Part shown: positions 35,901 through 42,033 of the stretch, in pieces
How the letters are laid out: each line of letters starts with the position of its first letter
Position numbering within the stretch: position 1 is the stretch's first letter
NCBI GenBank assembly: GCA_030583925.1
Contig: CP129482.1
Span: 1,736,001-1,800,000, forward strand
DNA: 64,000 nt
Direction: 5' to 3'
Origin: Anaerolineales bacterium
GTDB lineage: Bacteria > Chloroflexota > Anaerolineae > Anaerolineales > Villigracilaceae
The notes under the pieces: model-generated
Databases searched by the model: none
Seen by the model: the letters and a program-made list of their open reading frames with translations, nothing else
Told to the model about the DNA's origin: nothing
Position numbers and translations under genes: made by a program

Positions 35901-36071
35901 TTCGTCGAAGCGTCGGCAGGCCTAACGTCCGCGATTGAAGCGCATAGGGATTACATCACCGCTGAAACGCTCGCGTCGAATCTCCAGTTTGCGAATCCGC
36001 CAAGCGATGCATCCACAGTGGACGATTCGTTCGACGGCGAAACGGTCAAAGTTGGGTTGGTCAAGAAATAG
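32928..36071 (+). CDS. ileS: Isoleucyl-tRNA synthetase, type 2 (eukaryote-like)
   Basis: 1047 aa. Charges tRNA-Ile. HIGH-type motif as [17 protein letters not shown], then [20 protein letters not shown], the editing domain with [11 protein letters not shown], and the KMSKS loop [11 protein letters not shown]. Long C-terminal anticodon-binding part. Sequence style and length fit the type 2 clade, which includes eukaryotic and mupirocin-resistant bacterial IleS; resistance itself is not shown. GGAGG lies 4 bases before the ATG at 32928. Controlled by the T-box upstream. Confidence 0.95.
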   Translation: [1047 protein letters not shown]

Positions 36072-36090
36072 GGAGCATCAAATAATTTTG

Positions 36091-36124
36091 AAAGGCGCGG
36101 CGCGTACTCACGTCGCGCTTTTCA
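36091..36124 (+). terminator. Intrinsic terminator after ileS
   Basis: An 8-bp GC-rich stem GCGCGGCG (36095-36102) with CGTCGCGC (36111-36118), one G-T pair, flanked by AAAG and TTTT. Confidence 0.7.
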
Positions 36125-36135
36125 ATTTATAATGC

Positions 36136-36161
36136 GTAATGCCGACTTAAGTCGGCGTTAC
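36136..36161. repeat. Near-perfect 26-base palindrome (family B, copy 2)
   Basis: Same CGACTTAAGTCG core and length as the palindrome at 25743-25768, with one mismatched pair. Located between the ileS terminator and the next gene. Confidence 0.7.
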
Positions 36162-36180
36162 CAAATTTTGTGAGGTGTTC

Positions 36181-36906
36181 ATGTTCGAGAGACTTCCGCT
36201 TTGGCTTCGTAAAACGCTGGCATGGAGCGTCCATTTGTTCACCGCAACCGGCGCGGTGTGGGGCTTTCTGACGTTGCTCGCTATTTGGGAATCGAATTTC
36301 AAACTCGCCATTCTTTATATCGTTATCGCCATGCTCGTGGACGGGTTCGACGGTATGTTGGCGCGCTGGTTCCATGTGAAGGAATATGCCGCCGGGGTAG
36401 ACGGCGGTTTGATGGATAACATCATTGATTATCTGAATTATGTCGTGGTGGCGGCGTTGTTGTTAATCCGCGTGCCGGGTTTGCTCCCCGATGGTTTTGC
36501 AATGGCGGCGGCGATCTCGATTCTGTTGACCTCCGCCTATCAGTTCTCGCAGACCGACGCGAAGACCGACAACGATTCGTATTTCTTCAAAGGCTTTCCG
36601 TCCGTGTGGAATTTTCTGGTCGTCTATCTGATGCTGCTCGACTTGAACCCATGGGTCAATCTCGCGTTGATCGTACTTTGCAACATCCTCATTTTTGTGC
36701 CGGTCAAATATCTTTATCCTTCTCGGAATACGCGCTTGCGCCGGCTCACGCTCGGTTTCACTTATCTGTATGCCGGAATTGGAGTTTGGGCGCTGCTCCA
36801 ATATCCTGAAGTGCCGAAATGGGTCGCGCCCGCCTCGTTTGTCTACGTGGCGTATTATGCGGCGCTGAGTTTCTTTCCCAAGTTTGGAGCGGCGAAACCC
36901 GCCTAG
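36181..36906 (+). CDS. pcs: CDP-alcohol phosphatidyltransferase, probably phosphatidylcholine synthase
   Basis: 241 aa, with about eight membrane helices. The CDP-alcohol phosphotransferase signature is complete as DGFDGMLAR followed by DGGLMDNIIDYLNY (about residues 54-90). The DGxxxDxxIDYxxY ending, the overall length and the VHLFTATGAVWGFL start resemble bacterial phosphatidylcholine synthases, which condense CDP-diacylglycerol with choline. Other alcohols such as serine or inositol cannot be excluded. GAGGTG precedes the ATG at 36181; a GTG 6 bases earlier is in frame. Followed closely by a GNAT gene. Confidence 0.72.
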   Translation: MFERLPLWLRKTLAWSVHLFTATGAVWGFLTLLAIWESNFKLAILYIVIAMLVDGFDGMLARWFHVKEYAAGVDGGLMDNIIDYLNYVVVAALLLIRVPGLLPDGFAMAAAISILLTSAYQFSQTDAKTDNDSYFFKGFPSVWNFLVVYLMLLDLNPWVNLALIVLCNILIFVPVKYLYPSRNTRLRRLTLGFTYLYAGIGVWALLQYPEVPKWVAPASFVYVAYYAALSFFPKFGAAKPA

Positions 36907-36910
36907 CCGC

Positions 36911-37348
36911 ATGGTCATCGAAAAGGCTGTCGAAGCTTCCGACGAACTCCTTGCGGCGCTCGCGGACTTGATTCCGAAACTCCCGCCTAAAAAAACTCCG
37001 CCCGGGCGAGAGGAATTAACAGCCATCCTCAAATCCCCGAACACATCGCTGTTGATCGCGCGTGCGCCGGATAAAAATAGCCAGATCGTAGGCGTTCTAA
37101 CTTTGGTTATTTACCGCGTTCCCACGGGCGTGCGATCCATAATTGAAGATATCGTTGTGGATCATAAATTTCGCCGTCAGGGAATCGCAAAGGCTTTGTT
37201 GAGCCAGGCGATTCAATTGGCGCGCGAGGCGGGCGCGGGCAACGTATCGCTGACGTCGAACCCAAGCCGCCAGGAAGCGAATCTTTTGTATCAGCGCTTG
37301 GGGTTTCAGTTGCGAAACACAAACGCGTATATTCTCAACCTAAAGTAA
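36911..37348 (+). CDS. GNAT family N-acetyltransferase
   Basis: 145 aa. Single GNAT domain: LLIARAPDKNSQIVGVLTL strand pair, IEDIVVDHKFRRQGIAKALL (R-R-x-G-x-A acetyl-CoA loop, about 85-105), NVSLTSNPSRQEANLLYQRLGF (the NP.R..A..LY...GF ending of small-molecule acetyltransferases). The ATG at 36911 follows the upstream stop by 4 bases, so it is probably co-transcribed with the phosphatidyltransferase. Substrate unknown. Confidence 0.82.
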   Translation: MVIEKAVEASDELLAALADLIPKLPPKKTPPGREELTAILKSPNTSLLIARAPDKNSQIVGVLTLVIYRVPTGVRSIIEDIVVDHKFRRQGIAKALLSQAIQLAREAGAGNVSLTSNPSRQEANLLYQRLGFQLRNTNAYILNLK

Positions 37349-37358
37349 AACGCAGCGA

Positions 37359-37973
37359 TTACCCGTCGCGTTCTCGCTTTGGGCGCGCGGCGTGATATTC
37401 GCTCGGCGTATCCAAGTCGGCGAGGACGCTGGCATCGTCCGCGTCCACGTAATAGATCGCTTCCTTATGCCGATCCAAAAATTCCCGTGGAGTCTGATGC
37501 GGCGTCAAATCCAGAAGTTCATCCCACAACTCTCTCGCGACCAGCCACGGATGTCCCCTCCGCATTTGATAACTGGGAACCACAAGCGGACTCCCGGTTT
37601 GCTGGAACGCGTCGCGCACCCTCCGCACGCTTCTCGCGCGGACTTGCGGCTGGTCGCCCAGCGCGACCAACGCCGCCCGTGAGCCTCCGCTAGTGAGTTC
37701 TCTCAACCCGCATTGAATGGACGAGAGCATTTCACCCGTTGCAAAATTTTCATTGAACACGCCTCGCACGGGATAATCTTTTTTCAGTTCGGCGATGTTT
37801 GTTTCGATTGCCTCCCGGTGTGAGCCGGTGACCACGAGAATTTCATCTAAATCCGCCTCGGCAAAAACGGAAACGACATGTTGGATCACAGTATTTTCTC
37901 CCCACGGCATCAACAGTTTTTGTTCGCCCATGCGGCGGGATTTTCCAGCGGCAAGGATGACGGCGGAGATCAT
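37359..37973 (-). CDS. MobA-like nucleotidyltransferase
   Basis: 204 aa. Begins with the NTP-transferase signature AVILAAGKSRRMGEQKLLMPWG and continues with LVALGDQPQVRA (metal-binding Asp region) and HPWLVARELWDELL. It belongs to the MocA/MobA-like group that transfers CMP or GMP to molybdopterin. The ATG at 37973 overlaps the upstream gene's stop by 4 bases (ATGA). The upstream gene also carries a MobA-like domain, so this is a second, divergent copy in one operon. Which nucleotide is used cannot be read from sequence. Confidence 0.83.
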   Translation of the reverse strand: MISAVILAAGKSRRMGEQKLLMPWGENTVIQHVVSVFAEADLDEILVVTGSHREAIETNIAELKKDYPVRGVFNENFATGEMLSSIQCGLRELTSGGSRAALVALGDQPQVRARSVRRVRDAFQQTGSPLVVPSYQMRRGHPWLVARELWDELLDLTPHQTPREFLDRHKEAIYYVDADDASVLADLDTPSEYHAARPKRERDG

Positions 37974-39304
37974 AGCGTTTCGTCTGCCAGCAAGCGTTGA
38001 TAGTGTTCGGGCATGTCTACATCGAGGAGCAAGCGGTCGTCGTGCCACGGGAGATATTCCACTTGATGATGGCGGAAGATGGCGCGCCCGCCCACATCGC
38101 CTTCGAGAGTTAATAGGTCGGGGAAAACTCCGCGATCGAACAAGACCGGGTTTGCGCGCCGGTCCATCACCATCGGCGCGACGATGGAATACAACCCCTC
38201 CGCGTGCTTTTCTTTCAACGCTTCTAAAACGGAGGTTGTGATCTGCGGCTGATCCACAAGCAGAAAGATCGCCGCGCCTGTGTTCGGCTCTCTGGAAAGC
38301 AGCGAATTGACGCCCGCTTTGATGGAAGCGCTTTGTCCGTCTTTCCAATTTTCGTTTTCGACGATTCGCGCATCGAGATCATTCACCGCGTTGCGCACGA
38401 CATCTTGATGCGCGCCAACTACGATCAGCGCAGGAGATAAACCAGCCTCCAATGCTTTCTTTGCAACGGTTCGCACAAACGGTTCGCCGCGCCAATCCAA
38501 CAATTGTTTTGGCTCCCCAAACCGGGACGACTTGCCCGCCGCAAGGATGATTCCCGCCACGCGTTCGTGCGCGGCAAAGATTTTTTCCTGCTTGAGATCC
38601 GCAATAACTACAGAATCAAACCCGCTCAGCAGCGGCTGAACCATTCCCCGCGCGCTGGCTTGGAGTTCAGGCGTATCGGCTTGATTCAACATGACCGTGC
38701 GCCGCGCTCCGCTCGGAAAGTTTTTCCGCGCGCCCTCTGGATGAAGAAGCGCGTTGATGATTCCTTCCGCTTTGATGTGTTCGCCTAATTTTGTTTCACT
38801 TAATCTCGAAAATATCTTTGGGCGGTGAACGTACTCTTCGGTCAACGGCTTCCCTAAGCCGCTCAACCCGACGAGTTGGACAACGTGGTTCGCAAACTCA
38901 GGGATCGGAGGTTCATGCTCCGCCCAGCCTTTCAACGGTTTTTGCCGAGAGCCGTCCGCTTCGATCAGCATGGGGATTGAGCGACCCAGACAAAATTGGC
39001 GAAGAGAAGCGAGAACTTCGTCCGAAATAGGTTTGGTTCGTTTGTCTTCGATTGATCCGGTGATTAGAACGACGCCGCGTAAATCATTATCGAGTTCGGA
39101 TACATCCCCCCGCGATTTCATCGCGATGTGTTTGTCTGCCCCTGCGAGTTGCCATGTTCCCAAATGTGAAGTCGCGGTGACGATCACCGGCGGTTTCAAT
39201 TCTCGTGCGAGTTGAAATAGCGCGCTCGACTTTCCGCCCGAGCCGACAAAGGCGATGCAGTTCGACTCGTCCACGCGCAATGCCCGCGCCAGCGTAAGAT
39301 TCAT
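37970..39304 (-). CDS. YqeC-MocA fusion (molybdenum/selenium hydroxylase maturation)
   Basis: 444 aa with two domains. Residues about 1-235 match YqeC, the putative selenium-cofactor protein of molybdenum hydroxylases: a P-loop-like AFVGSGGKSSALFQLAREL, VTATSHLG and MLIEADGSRQKPLKGW. Residues about 245-444 are a MobA/MocA NTP-transferase (GIILAAGKSSRFGEPKQLLDW, FLLVDQPQITT, GDVGGRAIFRHH). The fusion would couple cofactor nucleotidylation with a further maturation step. No molybdenum hydroxylase gene is in the window. The ATG at 39304 lies 6 bases after a TATAAT; an in-frame ATG at 39319 is upstream of that box. Confidence 0.8.
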   Translation of the reverse strand: MNLTLARALRVDESNCIAFVGSGGKSSALFQLARELKPPVIVTATSHLGTWQLAGADKHIAMKSRGDVSELDNDLRGVVLITGSIEDKRTKPISDEVLASLRQFCLGRSIPMLIEADGSRQKPLKGWAEHEPPIPEFANHVVQLVGLSGLGKPLTEEYVHRPKIFSRLSETKLGEHIKAEGIINALLHPEGARKNFPSGARRTVMLNQADTPELQASARGMVQPLLSGFDSVVIADLKQEKIFAAHERVAGIILAAGKSSRFGEPKQLLDWRGEPFVRTVAKKALEAGLSPALIVVGAHQDVVRNAVNDLDARIVENENWKDGQSASIKAGVNSLLSREPNTGAAIFLLVDQPQITTSVLEALKEKHAEGLYSIVAPMVMDRRANPVLFDRGVFPDLLTLEGDVGGRAIFRHHQVEYLPWHDDRLLLDVDMPEHYQRLLADETL

Positions 39305-39310
39305 GTTTGG

Positions 39311-39316
39311 ATTATA
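39311..39316 (-). promoter_or_regulatory. -10 box adjacent to the YqeC-MocA start
   Basis: TATAAT on the minus strand with only CCAAAC before the ATG at 39304. No good -35. It suggests a leaderless mRNA. A plus-strand TATAAT lies at 39337-39342 for the divergent gene. Confidence 0.4.
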
Positions 39317-39394
39317 CATCTTCAGTTAACGTACGGTATAATACTGCCCGGCGTGAGTGACTTGCGCCCCTAAAAAAACTTCTCAAGGCATGGT

Positions 39395-40963
39395 ATGGCA
39401 AGCAACTTACTTGAATCTCTCGAAACATGGGCTGAAATTCAGATCACCCGCCAAGACGTCGAATTCCTGCACAATTATTTATTTGAGCACGAAACTCCGC
39501 TTACGCCGCGCGAACTCGCGTTGGTCTTGATTCACGAGCGCAACCGCGCCGAACGCGCCGCCGCGCGCAAACAGCAAGAGGGAAGCGGGAAAGTGTACTT
39601 TCCGAAAGATTCCCCGCAGGTTGGCGATCAACTCGTTTTCCCCGCGCTGGCATGGAAGCATGGCAAAGTCGCCGAGGTGCGCCCCGGCGTCAACCCGGAA
39701 GTCGGCGCGTTCAGCGTGTTGACGGTGGACCTCGACGACGGCTCCCGGCGGATGTTCGCTTCCGCGCTCTCGAAACATTCGTTGAACGACAAACCGGTCA
39801 CGGTTGAAAATGAAGGCTTCGAGCCGGACGCGATCATGAATGAATACGGTCGCGAGATCGAGCAAAAGATCGAAGCCGCATTCGATGCCGACCCTCAGTT
39901 GATTCGAATCGCCGGCAGGTGGTTCCCCCGCGCGCTGCTCGTAGACGTGAACGAGGGCAACCTGAATTTGGCGGAAGCCGTGCTGGATGTCTCCGGAGGC
40001 GAGCCGCTTCCCACCTCCGCGCTTCTGAAAGATGTCGCCTTGCCGGATGGCGTAAACGCCAAACTGGCTGAGTTCTCATTGAACCTTGCTTTGCAAGAAG
40101 ATGGACGCTTCGATGAGGTCGGTCCTGCCGGTGAAGTGTTGTGGTATCTCAAGCGGCTCGAACCGGAGGAAGTGCAAAATGTTCCCACATACCTGCGTTA
40201 CGATCCTATCGAACATAACCGCTCTACACTCGACAAACAAATGCTCGATCTGGAATCGCAATTAGACGACGAACTCAGCGAACTGGATTCAAAACCCGAT
40301 TCGCACCTCAAGGAAGTTTCGATCGCCCTCATCTACCCTCACCTCCGGGCAGGGACTCTACCTGTGTCGGCGCGCGTGCGTTCATTTTTCCCGGTTGCGT
40401 ACGAATCGCCGCGCGTCCGCTTCACCCTCGTGGATGGGAAAACTCGTCAGCGGATTCCCGCGTGGGTTGTACGCAAGCATGGATACGTCTACGGCTTGCG
40501 CGATTGGTACAAATCGAACGGATTGATACCCGGCAGTATGGTGCGTATCCGCCGCGGCGACACCCCGGGCGAAGTCGTTATCGAAGCGCGGACGTATCGC
40601 GCCACAAAAGATTGGATGCGTACCGCCATCGTTGGCGCGGATGGGGGCGTGGTGTTTGCCATGTTGAAGCAAGCGGTGTCTGCCGAATTCAACGACCGCA
40701 TGGCGTTTGCCGTCCCTTCCTTCGACACGGTGGATCGCCTGTGGACGCAAGATCCAAAACGACCTTTCGACCGACTCGTCACCGACTTGACGCGCGAGTT
40801 ATCCAAACTAACCCCGCAAGGACATGTCCACGCGCAGGAGTTATACGCCGCAGTGAACATTGTCCGGCGCACGCCGCCCGCGCCTTTGTTTGCCTTGTTG
40901 GCTAGCAAGCCTGAGTTTGTTCATGTCGGCGATCTGCATTTTCGTTTGGGAGAGGCGGAATAA
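39395..40963 (+). CDS. Uncharacterised 522-aa protein, possible winged-helix ends
   Basis: Not recognised. Soluble, acidic, no membrane segment. Residues about 1-60 look like a helical domain (TPRELALVLIHERNR), followed by a beta-rich part with VYFPKDSPQVGDQLVFPALAWKHGKVAEV (about 66-95), which may be a small barrel. The C-terminal about 60 residues (LYAAVNIVRRTPPAPLFALL, FVHVGDLHFRLG) resemble a HARE-HTH/winged-helix domain (inference). The stop codon directly abuts the start of the next gene, suggesting a two-protein unit. A plus-strand TATAAT lies at 39337-39342. Role unknown; DNA- or RNA-related function is only a guess. Confidence 0.7.
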   Translation: MASNLLESLETWAEIQITRQDVEFLHNYLFEHETPLTPRELALVLIHERNRAERAAARKQQEGSGKVYFPKDSPQVGDQLVFPALAWKHGKVAEVRPGVNPEVGAFSVLTVDLDDGSRRMFASALSKHSLNDKPVTVENEGFEPDAIMNEYGREIEQKIEAAFDADPQLIRIAGRWFPRALLVDVNEGNLNLAEAVLDVSGGEPLPTSALLKDVALPDGVNAKLAEFSLNLALQEDGRFDEVGPAGEVLWYLKRLEPEEVQNVPTYLRYDPIEHNRSTLDKQMLDLESQLDDELSELDSKPDSHLKEVSIALIYPHLRAGTLPVSARVRSFFPVAYESPRVRFTLVDGKTRQRIPAWVVRKHGYVYGLRDWYKSNGLIPGSMVRIRRGDTPGEVVIEARTYRATKDWMRTAIVGADGGVVFAMLKQAVSAEFNDRMAFAVPSFDTVDRLWTQDPKRPFDRLVTDLTRELSKLTPQGHVHAQELYAAVNIVRRTPPAPLFALLASKPEFVHVGDLHFRLGEAE

Positions 40964-41401
40964 ATGACCGAAGTAAAACGAAAAAGCCTAGTCAAACCGA
41001 CGGCGACCACGCCGTTCCACATTGACTTCGACTGGTGGAAGAAGAACGAACGCGATTGGCATGTTTATTTGCGCTCCCTGCTTTGCGCCGAACATCGTGA
41101 ACTATTTGCCGAAGTCGAAGAAGGCAAAACTGTGGATTGGGTTGATCCCATCACTGCCGAAGTCAAACAAGTGGAAGGAGTGCAGAACGCGCTCATGACC
41201 CACTGTGTGCGCCAGCCTGATTTCCTCACCGAACAGACCGCGCTGGTCGAAGCCGTGTTCCGGCTGTTCCTCACCAACGGGAATATCCCCATGTCCTCAC
41301 AAGACCTCGGCGCGCGGCTCAACCGCCCACCGGAGACCATCCTGCGGACGCTGGGCGGCGCCCGGATCTATAAAGGCATACGCCCGTATAACGCGTCGTG
41401 A
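40964..41401 (+). CDS. Uncharacterised 145-aa partner protein
   Basis: Not recognised. Start codon immediately follows the upstream stop (TAA then ATG), so translation is probably coupled. Contains a W-rich segment (FHIDFDWWKKNERDWHVYL, about 18-36), a helical middle, and a C-terminal stretch MSSQDLGARLNRPPETILRTL (about 110-130) with the look of a winged-helix DNA-binding element. No enzyme motif. Located just before the tRNA-Arg gene. Confidence 0.7.
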   Translation: MTEVKRKSLVKPTATTPFHIDFDWWKKNERDWHVYLRSLLCAEHRELFAEVEEGKTVDWVDPITAEVKQVEGVQNALMTHCVRQPDFLTEQTALVEAVFRLFLTNGNIPMSSQDLGARLNRPPETILRTLGGARIYKGIRPYNAS

Positions 41402-41430
41402 ATTTTTGAATAGGGGGATGCGCATCCGGT

Positions 41431-41459
41431 TTGCCTACTTCTCGATGCCGTAATACAAT
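41431..41459 (+). promoter_or_regulatory. Promoter of tRNA-Arg
   Basis: TTGCCT (41431-41436) and TACAAT (41454-41459) with a 17-base spacer, ending 11 bases before the mature tRNA. Confidence 0.6.
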
Positions 41460-41470
41460 AGCCTTGAACT

Positions 41471-41546
41471 GCCCCCGTAGCTCAATGGACAGAGCGACAG
41501 CCTTCTAAGCTGCAGGTTGTGGGTTCGAGTCCCGCCGGGGGCGCCA
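41471..41546 (+). tRNA. tRNA-Arg (anticodon TCT)
   Basis: 76 bases with encoded CCA. The acceptor stem GCCCCCG pairs with CGGGGGC; D arm GCTC/GAGC; anticodon loop CTTCTAA gives TCT, reading AGA; T arm GTGGG/CCCGC with loop TTCGAGT. The anticodon stem has one A-C mismatch at its outer pair (27-43), otherwise canonical. Discriminator base G. Confidence 0.95.
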
Positions 41547-41630
41547 GTTCTGTGTTCTGGTAGCATAAGACTTGTCCTGAGCCCGTCCAAGGATAATCTC
41601 TTGCGCTACGGAAAACCAAGGAGAAAGAAT

Positions 41631-42029
41631 ATGCCCGCGATCATTCGCAAAAGTCTACCCACCATGCTAGACACGCGCCGAGAAATTTTGCACGCCATTC
41701 GTTGGCAAGTGAGATCGAGCGTTTGGAGTCCGCCGACGGATGCGTACGAGACTGAAGAGAATTTTGTTATCCGCGTCGAAATCGCCGGGATGCGCGATGA
41801 AGATTTTGAAGTGACCATCGAAAATCACACGCTTTTCATTTCGGGGACTCGCCCGGATTTTAGCGGTCGCCGCGCCTATCACCAAATGGAAATCCTCTCC
41901 GGTCGGTTCGAGATCGAGGTAGCCATTGTTATTCCTGTGGATGTGGATTCCTCCACAGCGGAATACAAAGACGGATTCTTAACCATCAGCCTCCCAAAGA
42001 CTCAACCCAAACAGATCGGGGTTGAATAA
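41631..42029 (+). CDS. Hsp20/alpha-crystallin small heat shock protein
   Basis: 132 aa. Alpha-crystallin domain from about 36 to 128: [20 protein letters not shown] at the start, [18 protein letters not shown] in the middle and the closing [12 protein letters not shown]. Short N-terminal arm and no clear C-terminal I-x-I motif, so its oligomers may be small. ATP-independent holdase that keeps unfolded proteins soluble. AAGGAG precedes the ATG. lon follows 4 bases after the stop, forming a proteostasis operon. Confidence 0.9.
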   Translation: MPAIIRKSLPTMLDTRREILHAIRWQVRSSVWSPPTDAYETEENFVIRVEIAGMRDEDFEVTIENHTLFISGTRPDFSGRRAYHQMEILSGRFEIEVAIVIPVDVDSSTAEYKDGFLTISLPKTQPKQIGVE

Positions 42030-42033
42030 TAAT

